DNA from: Flavobacteriales bacterium
GTDB lineage: Bacteria > Bacteroidota > Bacteroidia > Flavobacteriales_D > Sanyastnellaceae
Length of the DNA stretch: 64,000 nucleotides
Reading direction: 5' to 3'
Assembly (NCBI GenBank): GCA_947456965.1
Contig: CANGTU010000005.1
Coordinates: forward strand, 19,849 to 83,848
The notes under the pieces were generated by a model, which did not search any database, was not told the origin of the DNA, and was given only the letters and a program-made list of their open reading frames with translations. The first letter of the stretch is position 1; every line of letters starts with the position of its first letter. Shown here piece after piece: positions 44,999-53,808 of this stretch. The position numbers were made by a program, and so were the translations under genes.

Positions 44999-45989
44999 TC
45001 AGGTTGCATCCGCGCACATCGGCCTGATCAAACCTGCCAGTGATGGTAAACCTTCCATCTGGTAGCACTTCACCGAGGTCAGACACGGCCAGAAATGCAC
45101 AGGAATCGACATTGGCCAGGTCAGTCACATTCATAGCACCACGACCTGCTCCAGGCAGTATTCGCAGAGGATCGGTGGTATCGCGCACGAGGATCGTCAT
45201 CCATGGCGGACAACTGAACAGGCCGTCTCCTTGCGAGTATGCCTGGCTGAGCATTTCCGTCATTCCGTATTCGCTGTGAATGGGACTGGCACGGCCGAAG
45301 GCTTTGCGAAGTTGTTCATGCACCTGATTCCGGGTAAGTTCTTCGCGGCGTCCCTTCATGCCTCCGGTTTCCATGACTAGGGTGTGCTTGAGATCCATGG
45401 GGTAGCGGGCTGCAAAGTCGAGGAGTGCAAACGTGACACCAATAAGCAGGGTGGGCTGACCACTGGCCTCGTTGGCTGCAAGTACGCGCGCCAATCCATC
45501 ATGATCGTAGAGGTACATACCACTTCGGGGGTGGGTCCCCGTCCGGATCCATTCCTGAACCATATACACGAGCGATGATCCGCTCCGTTCGAGGTAGGAG
45601 GGCAAGAGAGCAAGTATGCAATAGTTGCCGGGATCACCATAAGCCAGCCGGAATGCTTTGGTCAGGGATTCTTTGTAAAGTGTGGTGTCCCGCACCAGGT
45701 GCCTGCTCACTTGCTGGCCCGAGGTGCCGCTGCTGGTGAAGGTCAGTTCGGGAATAAAAGCTCCCGTTTGTATTGCATGTGATTTGAACAATTCGACGGG
45801 CAGGAAAGGAATGTCCCGGATATCCCGGATCGTTGCCGGTGCTATGCGCAGTAAGTTGAGGAAGTGGGCGTAAAGCGGGTTATAAAGCGCCTGCATGGTG
45901 AAGAGTTCCATGATCCTCTCCTCTTGCCGCCCTGCGTCAACCGGTAAAAACAAATCCCGGATAAACTCCCGGCGAAAGGTCTCCCACAT
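44988..45989 (-). CDS. LuxE/PaaK-like acyl-protein synthetase family protein
   Basis: 333 residues from ATG 45989 (MWETFRREFIRDL); the longer frame covers the divergent lipoprotein gene and is not used. Motifs are PFLPVELFKSHAI, the adenylate-forming P-loop-like FTSSGTSGQQVSRHL, and LVMETGGMKGRREELTRNQV with SEYGMTEMLSQAY, all typical of LuxE-type enzymes that activate a fatty acid as acyl-AMP and pass it to a protein cysteine. Ends GRFDQADVRGCNLMV, the normal family end. No luxC or luxD is nearby, so this is not a bioluminescence operon; in non-luminous bacteria the substrate is unknown. A coding-like fragment overlaps its 3-prime end. Confidence 0.85.
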   Translation of the reverse strand: MWETFRREFIRDLFLPVDAGRQEERIMELFTMQALYNPLYAHFLNLLRIAPATIRDIRDIPFLPVELFKSHAIQTGAFIPELTFTSSGTSGQQVSRHLVRDTTLYKESLTKAFRLAYGDPGNYCILALLPSYLERSGSSLVYMVQEWIRTGTHPRSGMYLYDHDGLARVLAANEASGQPTLLIGVTFALLDFAARYPMDLKHTLVMETGGMKGRREELTRNQVHEQLRKAFGRASPIHSEYGMTEMLSQAYSQGDGLFSCPPWMTILVRDTTDPLRILPGAGRGAMNVTDLANVDSCAFLAVSDLGEVLPDGRFTITGRFDQADVRGCNLMVA

Positions 45990-46007
45990 GAACGCAAAGG
46001 AAATCCA

Positions 46008-46015
46008 TAGTTTTG
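46008..46015 (+). promoter_or_regulatory. putative -7 promoter box TAGTTTTG
   Basis: TAnnTTTG match ending only 5 bases before the ATG of the lipoprotein gene at 46021. If functional, the mRNA is leaderless or nearly so. Confidence 0.4.
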
Positions 46016-46020
46016 AACCG

Positions 46021-46524
46021 ATGAAGTCTATCGCAAATACGTGGCTGATATTCGCGGCCATAGCCATCCTCGCCGGGTGTATCCGCCAGGAAACCTTCCC
46101 GCCTGAGCCTGTCATCCGGTTCAAGTCGATCCGCACCACACCTGATTCGGCGGTCATTACCATGACCTTTACGGATGGCGATGGCGACTTCGGGCTTCGG
46201 CAGTCGGATACGACCGGCATCTTTGCAGACTGCCTGCGGCGCTACAACCTCTATTTCGAGTATTACGAGCTTCAGAACGGAGAATGGGTTCATTTTCCGA
46301 TAGATCCATGTGCAGATCCCAATGCCGTTCCCTTCTATTACCGGGTGCCTTGGGCTGAGCCTTCTGGACAGATTAAGTCGCAGGACGGGGAGATTACCAT
46401 TGTGATGACGCCTTTTTATTTTCTTCCCGGGCCTTTTGATACCTGCCGGTTTGAGATCCGGGCCATCGATCGAAGCCAGAAACTCAGCAACGTAATCCGG
46501 ACATCAGCGTTCACCAAGCCTTAG
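46021..46524 (+). CDS. lipoprotein with DGDGDFG-type beta domain, function unknown
   Basis: 167 residues from ATG 46021 (MKSIANTWLIFAAIAILAGC). Lipobox LAGC, Cys20. The mature part has an Ig-like core with SAVITMTFTDGDGDFGLRQSD and a closing RFEIRAIDRSQKLSN strand, a layout common in uncharacterised Bacteroidota lipoproteins, where the DGDGD loop may bind Ca2+. Likely anchored to the outer membrane. It diverges from the LuxE-like gene (31-base gap) and is followed by the carboxypeptidase-regulatory-like gene. No function can be given. Confidence 0.8.
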   Translation: MKSIANTWLIFAAIAILAGCIRQETFPPEPVIRFKSIRTTPDSAVITMTFTDGDGDFGLRQSDTTGIFADCLRRYNLYFEYYELQNGEWVHFPIDPCADPNAVPFYYRVPWAEPSGQIKSQDGEITIVMTPFYFLPGPFDTCRFEIRAIDRSQKLSNVIRTSAFTKP

Positions 46525-46590
46525 GACTTTACAGAGGCGTAACATTCGAGTTCGATCCGGTTAACACAGAGGAATCAACTTGCAGCCGTT

Positions 46591-46911
46591 ATGAAGCGCT
46601 GCGCTGTTCTCCTTGTTTTCCTTCTTTCATCCACGCTCTGGTTAGTTGCCGGAGATCCGGTTCGCACCGGTACCGTGAGCGGGATCGTCACAGATGCCGG
46701 TTCAGGGGAACAACTGACGGGTGTTCGCGTTGAGGTGGTTGAAACGGGTGCAATCGCCTTTACAGACCGCTTCGGTTCTTTCATATTTGCTGAACCTTTC
46801 TCGGGTCCCGTGACTCTCTCCTTCTCTCTGGTATCATTCGAGAAATGCAGTGTTCCGGTCGCCCCGAGTGGCCTTTCGGCCCCACTTTCGGTTTCGCTCT
46901 TCGAGCGTTGA
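46591..46911 (+). CDS. small exported carboxypeptidase-regulatory-like (CarboxypepD_reg) domain protein
   Basis: 106 residues. Signal peptide MKRCAVLLVFLLSSTLWLVAG, then one beta-sandwich domain, GTVSGIVTDAGSGEQLTGVRVEVVETGAIAFTDRFGSF in two halves, which is the CarboxypepD_reg-like pattern found at the N-terminus of SusC-type receptors. Here it stands alone without a receptor or peptidase domain. Such single-domain proteins are usually periplasmic or surface located. It could be a truncated remnant of a larger protein, but it has its own signal peptide and stop. Confidence 0.75.
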   Translation: MKRCAVLLVFLLSSTLWLVAGDPVRTGTVSGIVTDAGSGEQLTGVRVEVVETGAIAFTDRFGSFIFAEPFSGPVTLSFSLVSFEKCSVPVAPSGLSAPLSVSLFER

Positions 46912-46992
46912 TTTTCCTCCTGAGTCCTTCTAAATGCAGGTTGTGCCCAACTCTTAGGGTTTCATGCTTTCTCAAACCTTAACACGCCTCAG

Positions 46993-47013
46993 GTTAATTT
47001 TATATTAACTTTG
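46993..47013 (+). promoter_or_regulatory. -7 box TAACTTTG overlapped by an inverted repeat
   Basis: TAACTTTG at 47006-47013 matches TAnnTTTG. The inverted repeat GTTAAT-N5-ATTAAC (46993-47009) overlaps it, so it could be an operator. The leader to the MORN-repeat gene would be about 50-60 bases. The 164-base gap otherwise shows no gene. Confidence 0.4.
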
Positions 47014-47074
47014 TGTAAAGCGACAGTGAACCAAAAGGTGCTGATCGACGTTGAACAAAGAAATGACTCAGGTG

Positions 47075-47551
47075 ATGAAGACGAAGTATTCCGGATTGAT
47101 GGTGGCCGCTATGGTCCTTCTTACGGCTTTTTCAGCTCAATCTCAAGAAGTGGCCGAGCGAGACGGAAAGTATTATGGTCAGGATGGGATGGTATTTACA
47201 GGTGATTTGCGTGCAACCGGCACAGATGGTCGATTGCACAGCATTCATACTGTGGTCGCGGGAGTTCTTGCCGGTCCGGTGACCTATTATGACGAGTCGG
47301 GACAAGTGGAGGAGACGGGCTATTACGCAGATGGCCGGAAACATGGGGTCTGGAAGCAGTTTAATGCAAGCGGCCGTCAAACGGGAGAGGCGACCTACGT
47401 GAATGGACAGAAGGATGGCGTGTGGACCGTTTGGGATGATCAGGGCGTAAAGCGTTACCACATGGTGTATAGCATGGGCCGGAAGATTGATACCTGGCAA
47501 ATCTGGGACGAACATTCGAACCTCGTCAGCGAGCGGGTTTACGGAAACTGA
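47075..47551 (+). CDS. MORN-repeat (YwqK-like) exported protein
   Basis: 158 residues from ATG 47075 (MKTKYSGLMVAAMVLLTAFSAQSQ), a clean signal peptide; ATG 47063 is an alternative. Three to four repeats of about 22-24 residues follow: GPVTYYDESGQVEETGYY, HGVWKQFNASGRQTGEATYV, DGVWTVWDDQGVKRYHMVY, DTWQIWDEHSNLVSERVY. This is the MORN/YwqK pattern, sometimes annotated as an antitoxin, but here the protein is exported and no toxin is adjacent. MORN repeats mediate membrane or protein binding. A terminator follows. Confidence 0.82.
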   Translation: MKTKYSGLMVAAMVLLTAFSAQSQEVAERDGKYYGQDGMVFTGDLRATGTDGRLHSIHTVVAGVLAGPVTYYDESGQVEETGYYADGRKHGVWKQFNASGRQTGEATYVNGQKDGVWTVWDDQGVKRYHMVYSMGRKIDTWQIWDEHSNLVSERVYGN

Positions 47552-47572
47552 TTTAAATCATAAATGAATTCC

Positions 47573-47597
47573 AACGGCGGGCAAACCCCGCCGTTTT
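47573..47597 (+). terminator. intrinsic terminator after the MORN-repeat gene
   Basis: A 9-bp stem (AACGGCGGG / CCCGCCGTT) with a CAAAC loop is followed by TTCGCTTG. Lies 21 bases after the stop. Confidence 0.8.
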
Positions 47598-47745
47598 CGC
47601 TTGTTCCGGACGATTGAGCTGAAATAATTCGATATCAGTTGTTGAATTTAGGTTACGAATTTGTCTTAATTCATGGCAACCATCCGATTTGCCTGTCGTC
47701 TTATGTAAAACTGAAAACTTCTTAACGGATAAAAACCCATATGCC

Positions 47746-48171
47746 ATGAATACTGTTGCGTTTTTCGAAAAAGTTTGGCAAGAAAACCCGCACTACCTGA
47801 TGCTCGGCGGGTTATTCATTGTCATTGGTATGGTTGGAAAAGTAAAATTGTTTGCCAAGGCGAATCAGCCTTGGGTGGCTGCTTTCGTTCCCATCTGGGA
47901 TATGGCTGCCGCTCTGAAGATGGTGGGCAGGCCGGTTTCTCATCTGGCCTTCTTTCTGGTTCCTGTCTTCAATATTTACTTCTGCTTCAAGCTTCTCATT
48001 GAGATTGCTCAGAGCTTCGGTAAGCGCTCGCCCATTGACTACGTTATGGTGTGCTTGTTTAACATTTTCTACGTGTTGAACCTCGCTCTTGCCTATAATG
48101 AGGAGTATGTGGGACCGGCTTACGGCCACGACCTGAAGGGCGAACAGGCTGCAGAGCCTGCTCTTGTATAA
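47746..48171 (+). CDS. DUF5684-like small integral membrane protein
   Basis: 141 residues from ATG 47746 (MNTVAFFEKVWQENPHYL); a longer in-frame start has poor N-terminal sequence. Three to four transmembrane segments (about 14-32, 44-60, 64-88 and 95-115). The signature KLFAKANQPWVAAFVPIWDM and RPVSHLAFFLVPVFNIYFCF resembles the W-K-I-F-x-K-A-G-x-P-W-x-x-x-I-P-I-Y-N pattern of DUF5684. Function unknown; these small proteins are thought to sit in the inner membrane. The 195-base gap before it holds only the previous terminator and AT-rich sequence. It ends at a terminator shared with alaS. Confidence 0.75.
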   Translation: MNTVAFFEKVWQENPHYLMLGGLFIVIGMVGKVKLFAKANQPWVAAFVPIWDMAAALKMVGRPVSHLAFFLVPVFNIYFCFKLLIEIAQSFGKRSPIDYVMVCLFNIFYVLNLALAYNEEYVGPAYGHDLKGEQAAEPALV

Positions 48172-48198
48172 TATTCTGGTTTCTTACCAATCAGGCTG

Positions 48199-48227
48199 AA
48201 CCCCGCTGTTGCGGGGTTTGCTTTTTT
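48199..48227 (+). terminator. intrinsic terminator between the DUF5684-like gene and alaS
   Basis: An 8-bp stem (AACCCCGC / GCGGGGTT) with a TGTT loop, then TGCTTTTTT. Ends at the alaS stop codon on the other strand. Confidence 0.88.
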
Positions 48228-50851
48228 CAGGTGAGCAGGTCACCGGCCTTTTCCAAGGCTCGGTTGAGTCCCGAAAGATCGCTTCCACCCGCCGTGGCAA
48301 AGAAGGGCTGCCCGCCTCCTCCGCCCTTAATTTCCCGTGCGAGATCCCTGACAATCTGGGAAGCATTCAGGTTACGGGCCTTCATGACATCATCTGAAAG
48401 CACGCACGTAAGCAAGGGCTTGCCTTCGCTCTCGCTGCCAATCACGGCAAGAAAGCTGGACATTTCGCCTCGCCACTGGAATGCGATATCCTTGAGCGAG
48501 GCGGCATCCAGGTCAATCCGGGCAGATAGAAACTGCACGCCGTTGATCTCACGGAACTGATTGCGCAAGTCGGCCTTCACGGTCATAGCCCGTTCCTTTT
48601 GCAGGGATTCGATATGCCGGGTAAGCTCCTGTACTCTGCCGCTGAGGTCGTTTACGGCTTTCACCAGATCCTTCGTTTTGAGCATACCCCGCAGGGTTTC
48701 GGAAGTTTTCATCTCCTCCCGGATCAAGCGGTAGGCGGCTTGTGAGGAAATGGCTTCAATCCTGCGGATGCCTGATGCCACAGCACTTTCGGACGTAATC
48801 AGGAGCATGCCGATGTCGCCGGTGGAGTGGACATGGGTGCCGCCACAGAGTTCTACGCTGCTTCCAAACCGGATGACCCTGACGTGATCCCCGTATTTCT
48901 CGCCGAAGAGCATCATGGCTCCTGACTCCCGGGCTTCTGCAATCGGCACATGGCGGCGTTCTTCCAATGGAAGGTTCATGCGGATACGGGAATTCACCAG
49001 TTGCTCCACATGCTCCAGCTCCTCATCTGTCATTTTGCTGAAGTGGGAAAAATCAAAGCGCAGGTAATCGGGATGCACAAGTGATCCTTTCTGCTCGACG
49101 TGTGTGCCCAGGACTTCCCTCAGGGCCTCATGCAGGAGGTGGGTAGCACTGTGGTTGCTCATGATCTCATGCCTGCGCTCCCGGTCCACTGCAGCCCGGA
49201 AGACGGCCTGAGGCTGATCCGGAATGCGGTCGGTAAAGTGGATGATCAGATTGTTTTCCTTCTTGCAATCTTCAACCTTGATGCGTTCATTGGCAGAAAC
49301 GAGGACACCGGTATCGCCAACTTGTCCGCCACTCTCGGCATAGAACGGTGTGCGGTCCAGAACCACCTGCCACAATTCTCTCCCCTTCGCTTTTACCTTC
49401 CGGTACCGAAGTATACGGGCATCGGTATTGAGTTCATCATATCCGAGGAACTCGGGTTCTCCGGAATGCAATTCGACCCAGTCTTCGGTTTCGAGTTTCG
49501 TAGCCGCCCGGCTGCGCTCTTTTTGTTTATCCAGCTGGGTTTCGAAGCCTGGCTGGTCGATGCGCTTTCCGCGCTCTGCGGCGATCAGTGCCGTGAGGTC
49601 CGCAGGAAACCCGAAGGTGTCGTAGAGTTCAAACACGGTGCGGCCGTCTATCACTTCACCGCTTTCCCGCACTATGACTTCATCGAGCAGGGTAATACCC
49701 TTTTCCAGGGTACGCAAGAATCCTTCTTCTTCTTCCCGGATAACGCGGCTGATCAGTTGCTGCGACTTGCGTAGTTCGGGAAATGCGTCGCCCATCTCGG
49801 CAGATAGGACATCCACCAGCGTACAGATGAATGGCTCTTTTTGTCCCAGGAAACTGTAGCCATAGCGCACGGCTCGCCGAAGTATGCGCCGTATGACATA
49901 TCCCGCTCCACTGCTTGAGGGTAGCTGACCATCTGCAATGGCAAATGACACAGCCCTGAGGTGGTCTGCGACCACGCGTATGGCGATATCGGATTTCTTG
50001 TCGGTTCCGCTGTAAGCCTGTCCAGAAAGCACTTCAAGGCGCCGTATGATCGGAGTGAATACGTCTGTGTCGTAGTTGGATTGTACCCCCTGCAGGACCA
50101 TACACAACCGTTCGAATCCCATACCTGTGTCCACGTGCCTTGCGGGCAGTGGTTCCAGCGATCCGTCGGCTTTCCGGTTGAATTGCATGAACACGTTGTT
50201 CCAGATCTCGATGACCTGAGGATGGCCGCCGTTGACCAGCTCCTTGCCATCCCGGATTGCGCGTGCTTCATCTGAGCGGATGTCAACATGGATTTCGGAG
50301 CAGGGGCCACATGGGCCGGTTTCTCCCATTTCCCAGAAATTGTCCTTCTTATTGCCCCGAAGAATGCGATCCTCGCTGATGAAGCGCTTCCAGATATCCC
50401 ACGATTCCTGGTCAAAAGCGAGGTTTTCCGAAGCATCTCCCTCGAAGACGGTGACGTAAAGACGATCCTTAGGAATCTTATAAACATCAGTGAGCAGTTC
50501 CCACGCCCAGGCAAGGGCTTCTTCCTTGAAGTAGTCGCCAAATGACCAATTGCCCAGCATCTCAAACATGGTGTGGTGGTAGGTATCTACGCCTACCTCC
50601 TCGAGGTCATTGTGCTTGCCGCTGACGCGCAGGCACTTCTGGGAATTGGCAATGCGGGGATGTGCAATAGGAGCGTTGCCCAGAAAGAGGTCCTTGAACT
50701 GGTTCATCCCCGCATTGGTGAACATCAGGGTAGGATCATCCTTAACTACCATCGGGGCCGAGGCCACAAGGTGGTGCTTCTTAGAGGCGAAGAAGTCGAG
50801 GAAGGTCCGGCGGATCTGCTGAGCAGTTGGAGAGCCCATGGCAACTGGCAT
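48227..50851 (-). CDS. alaS: alanyl-tRNA synthetase
   Basis: 874 residues. Class II synthetase for tRNA-Ala with editing. Motifs include the N-terminal [19 protein letters not shown], the catalytic [15 protein letters not shown] and [34 protein letters not shown], the editing-domain zinc ligands [12 protein letters not shown] and [13 protein letters not shown], and a C-terminal oligomerisation domain with the Gly-rich GGGGGQPFF. Start is ATG 50851, with ATG 50839 as an alternative. Promoter TTTG-N17-TAGTTTTG lies just upstream. It diverges from the M23 peptidase gene, a conserved neighbour in Bacteroidota. Secure. Confidence 0.97.
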   Translation of the reverse strand: MPVAMGSPTAQQIRRTFLDFFASKKHHLVASAPMVVKDDPTLMFTNAGMNQFKDLFLGNAPIAHPRIANSQKCLRVSGKHNDLEEVGVDTYHHTMFEMLGNWSFGDYFKEEALAWAWELLTDVYKIPKDRLYVTVFEGDASENLAFDQESWDIWKRFISEDRILRGNKKDNFWEMGETGPCGPCSEIHVDIRSDEARAIRDGKELVNGGHPQVIEIWNNVFMQFNRKADGSLEPLPARHVDTGMGFERLCMVLQGVQSNYDTDVFTPIIRRLEVLSGQAYSGTDKKSDIAIRVVADHLRAVSFAIADGQLPSSSGAGYVIRRILRRAVRYGYSFLGQKEPFICTLVDVLSAEMGDAFPELRKSQQLISRVIREEEEGFLRTLEKGITLLDEVIVRESGEVIDGRTVFELYDTFGFPADLTALIAAERGKRIDQPGFETQLDKQKERSRAATKLETEDWVELHSGEPEFLGYDELNTDARILRYRKVKAKGRELWQVVLDRTPFYAESGGQVGDTGVLVSANERIKVEDCKKENNLIIHFTDRIPDQPQAVFRAAVDRERRHEIMSNHSATHLLHEALREVLGTHVEQKGSLVHPDYLRFDFSHFSKMTDEELEHVEQLVNSRIRMNLPLEERRHVPIAEARESGAMMLFGEKYGDHVRVIRFGSSVELCGGTHVHSTGDIGMLLITSESAVASGIRRIEAISSQAAYRLIREEMKTSETLRGMLKTKDLVKAVNDLSGRVQELTRHIESLQKERAMTVKADLRNQFREINGVQFLSARIDLDAASLKDIAFQWRGEMSSFLAVIGSESEGKPLLTCVLSDDVMKARNLNASQIVRDLAREIKGGGGGQPFFATAGGSDLSGLNRALEKAGDLLT

Positions 50852-50861
50852 TTTTGGGATG

Positions 50862-50890
50862 CAAAACTAATCTAGTTGGGGACTTCCAAA
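50862..50890 (-). promoter_or_regulatory. promoter TTTG-N17-TAGTTTTG for alaS
   Basis: On the minus strand TTTG (50890-50887) and TAGTTTTG (50869-50862) are 17 bases apart and end 10 bases before the alaS ATG. It overlaps the divergent M23 promoter. Confidence 0.6.
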
Positions 50891-50904
50891 GTCGGCTAAA
50901 TTTG
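50876..50904 (+). promoter_or_regulatory. promoter TTG-N18-TAAATTTG for the M23 peptidase gene
   Basis: TTG at 50876-50878 and TAAATTTG at 50897-50904 are 18 bases apart; the ATG is 10 bases beyond the -7 box, so the leader is only a few bases. Its -33 box lies within the spacer of the alaS promoter. Confidence 0.6.
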
Positions 50905-50914
50905 GCATCCCTCT

Positions 50915-51886
50915 ATGGCACGCCTGCGCTATAAGTTCAACCCCTCCACGCTCAACTTTGAGCGAATCAGTTATTCGATCCGGGACTATCTCTTTCAGGG
51001 TCTGCGTTATCTTTTTGCGGGTTCGGTGATTGGTGGGATCGGAGTCATTCTCTACGCTTCTTTTTTCAAGGATCCTGAAACCGTTCGTCTGGAGCGTGAA
51101 ATCAAGTACCTCAAGGGTCAGATTTCCAGCCTTAATAACGATCTGGATACACTGGAAACTTTTGCGCTGAATCTGAAAGACAAGGATGACAATGTGTACA
51201 GAAGTATCTTCGGAAGCGATCCCTATCCGGAGCACCTGCGCAAGGGAGGAGTGGGAGGCAGTGATCGCTACCGGAGTCTGAAGGGCTACGAGAGCAGCGA
51301 GGAGATCATTGAAACGAAGAAGAGGATAGGTCGTTTGCAGCGAATGCTTGTGGCTCAGTCAAAGTCGTTTGAGCAGGTGTTTGAACTCGCTAAGGCGAAA
51401 GATGAGATGCTGCAGTCCATTCCTGCCATCCAGCCGGTCTCCAATAAGGATCTGAAGCGCATTGCATCAGGCTTCGGGATGCGCATCCATCCGATTTACA
51501 AGATTGCCAGGATGCACTCCGGGCTCGACTTCACGGCAGACATTGGTGCAGAGGTTTATGCCACGGGCGATGGAGTGGTGCAGAGTATCGACGATAAGCT
51601 GAGCGGCTATGGTCATCATGTGGTGCTCAGGCATGGCTTCGGTTTTGAGACCCTCTACGCTCACTTGAGCCGGGCTGTGGTGAAACCGGGTGAAAAGGTG
51701 AAGCGCGGACAGGTTATCGGCTATGTGGGAAACAGCGGAACTTCCACCGGACCTCACCTTCACTATGAAGTGATGAAGAATGGACAGAAGGTGAACCCGG
51801 TTTTCTATTTTTACAACGACATTACTCCCGAGCAGTACGAAGACTTGCTGCAACGGGCGGCGAATGCCAATCAATCGCTCGACTAA
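50915..51886 (+). CDS. membrane-anchored M23 family metallopeptidase (LytM-type)
   Basis: 323 residues. A short basic cytoplasmic N-terminus and one transmembrane helix (about 33-52, LFAGSVIGGIGVILYASFF) are followed by a coiled coil (about 56-90, ETVRLEREIKYLKGQISSLN) and a LytM/M23 domain (about 180-300). Zn ligands: His201 and Asp205 in MHSGLDF, His281 and His283 in GPHLHYEV, so the domain should be an active peptidoglycan endopeptidase. It is expected on the periplasmic side of the inner membrane. Adjacent to a MerR-type regulator (20-base gap), and diverges from alaS. This trio is common in Bacteroidota. Confidence 0.93.
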   Translation: MARLRYKFNPSTLNFERISYSIRDYLFQGLRYLFAGSVIGGIGVILYASFFKDPETVRLEREIKYLKGQISSLNNDLDTLETFALNLKDKDDNVYRSIFGSDPYPEHLRKGGVGGSDRYRSLKGYESSEEIIETKKRIGRLQRMLVAQSKSFEQVFELAKAKDEMLQSIPAIQPVSNKDLKRIASGFGMRIHPIYKIARMHSGLDFTADIGAEVYATGDGVVQSIDDKLSGYGHHVVLRHGFGFETLYAHLSRAVVKPGEKVKRGQVIGYVGNSGTSTGPHLHYEVMKNGQKVNPVFYFYNDITPEQYEDLLQRAANANQSLD

Positions 51887-51905
51887 ACCCGACCTTATAC
51901 CTGAT

Positions 51906-52238
51906 ATGATCCCCAAGGCCTCTGATATTGAGAAGTTGTATTACTCCATTGGCGAGGTGGCTGAAATGTTTGAGGTGAACTCCTCCTTGATTCGCTTCTG
52001 GGAAAAGGAATTTCCCCAGCTTCACCCCAGGAAGAACAGCCGTGGCAATCGTGTTTACAGCAAGAAGGATATTGAGTTATTTCGCAAGATTCATCACCTT
52101 GTGAAGGAGAAGGGCTACACTCTGGAAGGTGCCAAGAATGCGCTTCGCAAGCGAGAGCCATTGGATGAGGGGGAGACCCTGGTTGGAAAGCTCACCCGCG
52201 TGCGCTCTGAGTTGCTGAATATTGCAAACGGACTTTGA
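51906..52238 (+). CDS. MerR-family transcriptional regulator (DNA-binding domain only)
   Basis: 110 residues from ATG 51906 (MIPKASDIEKLYYSIGE); an in-frame ATG at 51864 overlaps the M23 gene. The winged helix-turn-helix YYSIGEVAEMFEVNSSLIRF is followed by WEKEFPQLHPRKNSRGNRVYS, and then by a dimer helix (LVKEKGYTLEGAKNALRK). The effector domain of classical MerR is absent, so ligand sensing is unlikely. Target genes are unknown; adjacency suggests the M23 gene. No clear operator is seen. Confidence 0.9.
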   Translation: MIPKASDIEKLYYSIGEVAEMFEVNSSLIRFWEKEFPQLHPRKNSRGNRVYSKKDIELFRKIHHLVKEKGYTLEGAKNALRKREPLDEGETLVGKLTRVRSELLNIANGL

Positions 52239-52291
52239 TCACTCCGAACACGCTGGGGCGTGCGCGGTTATAATGCCGATATTCCGCTGCC

Positions 52292-53788
52292 TTGGTAACC
52301 CCCGCTGCACACCTTGTCTTTCCGCATCAACTGCACGCACCACCTGAGGGTGGCCGTGAGGAGCGGCATTATTACCTTATCGAGGATGGCCTTTTCTTCA
52401 GGCAATATCCCTTCCATGTGCGTAAGTTGATCTTTCACCGCGCCTCTATGAAGGCGTGGGAAGAACATGCGAAATCCTGCGGTCACCGGGTGAGTTATAT
52501 TGATGCGCATGATGCACGCGCTGCTACAGCGTCACTCTTTGAGTACCTCTCAGCGGAAGGTGTGGATGACGTCCATGTGGATGATCCGGTGGATTATCTC
52601 CTCATGCGGCGGCTGCAGCGGGAGTCTCATCGCACGGAAGTTCGCCTGCATGTTGGAGAATCGCGTCTCTTTCTGGACACCCGGGCTGAGGTGGATGATT
52701 ACTTTCAAGGACGTCGTCGCATGCTCATGCATGATTTCTATGTACGGAGGAGAAAGCGGGAAGGTATCCTTCTCGATGGTGCTGGTCAGCCGCTCGGGGG
52801 CAAGTGGAGCTTTGATGAGGAGAATCGCAAACGCATTCCTCCGGGAACGCCCCTGCCTCCTCCACCTGCCGCAATCTTCTCTCCCTATGTAGTCGAGGCG
52901 GGTGCATATGTGGCGAATCACTTTCCCGGTAATCCGGGAAAGGCCGCAGGATTTTGTTTTCCGGTGACACGGGGCGAGGCGCTGGAAGTGTTGGATCAAT
53001 TCCTCCATCAGCGGTTTCACCGGTTTGGAACCTATCAGGATGCTATGATCAGCGGGGAGTCGTGGTTGTTTCATTCCCTGTTGTCGGCGCCAATCAACGC
53101 CGGACTTATCCAACCCCGTGAAGTGGTGCAGCGATCTCTGGACTTTGCGGCGCGCAACGATATTTCGCTCAACCACACAGAAGGGTTCATCAGGCAGGTC
53201 ATTGGTTGGCGCGAATATATCCGGGGTGTGTATGTGCATCACGGAGTAGCTGAGCGCACGCGTAATTACTGGAACCATCACCGCCCGCTGCCTGCCTCAT
53301 TCTGGAACGGCACAACGGGTATTCCTCCTGTGGATGATGCTATTTGTCGTGTGCTGCGCGATGGGTACACGCACCATATTGACCGGTTGATGATACTCGG
53401 TAATTTTATGTTGCTCTGCGAATTTGATCCTGACGAAGTGTATCGTTGGTTTATGGCGCTCTTTATCGATGCTTACGACTGGGTGATGGTGCCCAATGTA
53501 TATGGCATGTCACAATTTGCCGATGGTGGAATCATGAGCACTAAACCATATATCAGTGGTTCGGCCTACGTTCTCAAGATGAGCAATTATGCTAAAGGGG
53601 AATGGACAGAGATATGGGATGCGCTTTTCTGGCGGTTCATTTCCGTGCACCGGGATTTTTTCCTGTCCAATCCACGGTTGGGTATGATGGTGCGCACCTG
53701 GGACAAGATGGCACCGGATCGCCGCGGGGAACTGCTCGACAGGGCTTCGGCTTTTCTTGGCACACTTGGGGATGGTGAGAAATCCTGA
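52292..53788 (+). CDS. cryptochrome/photolyase-related flavoprotein (FeS-BCP/PhrB-like, Fe-S cysteines apparently lost)
   Basis: 498 residues, starting at TTG 52292 because no ATG is in place before the N-terminal LVFPHQLHAPP strand. The family carries an N-terminal Rossmann domain (antenna binding) and a helical FAD domain. Landmarks: RRRKREGILLDGAGQPLGGKW, SLNHTEGFIRQVIGWREYIRG, HHIDRLMILGNFMLLCEFDP, DAYDWVMVPNVYGMSQFADGG, STKPYISGSAYVLKM. Typical members bind 4Fe-4S through four Cys; here Cys376 is the last Cys in the chain and the CxxC...C region (about 430-455) has none. The fold and FAD site look intact, so it may repair (6-4) lesions or act as a light sensor without the cluster. Confidence 0.85.
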   Translation: MVTPAAHLVFPHQLHAPPEGGREERHYYLIEDGLFFRQYPFHVRKLIFHRASMKAWEEHAKSCGHRVSYIDAHDARAATASLFEYLSAEGVDDVHVDDPVDYLLMRRLQRESHRTEVRLHVGESRLFLDTRAEVDDYFQGRRRMLMHDFYVRRRKREGILLDGAGQPLGGKWSFDEENRKRIPPGTPLPPPPAAIFSPYVVEAGAYVANHFPGNPGKAAGFCFPVTRGEALEVLDQFLHQRFHRFGTYQDAMISGESWLFHSLLSAPINAGLIQPREVVQRSLDFAARNDISLNHTEGFIRQVIGWREYIRGVYVHHGVAERTRNYWNHHRPLPASFWNGTTGIPPVDDAICRVLRDGYTHHIDRLMILGNFMLLCEFDPDEVYRWFMALFIDAYDWVMVPNVYGMSQFADGGIMSTKPYISGSAYVLKMSNYAKGEWTEIWDALFWRFISVHRDFFLSNPRLGMMVRTWDKMAPDRRGELLDRASAFLGTLGDGEKS

Positions 53789-53808
53789 AACTTGCTGACC
53801 TTCGCTTT

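Noticed and set aside
44988..45989. Bioluminescence operon
   Set aside because: Only a LuxE-like gene is present; luxCDAB are absent.
45990..46220. Upstream extension of the LuxE-like gene
   Set aside because: It would run through the lipoprotein gene on the other strand and has no family similarity.
47075..47551. Toxin-antitoxin system at the MORN-repeat gene
   Set aside because: The YwqK antitoxin label is an inherited name; here the protein has a signal peptide and no toxin gene is adjacent.
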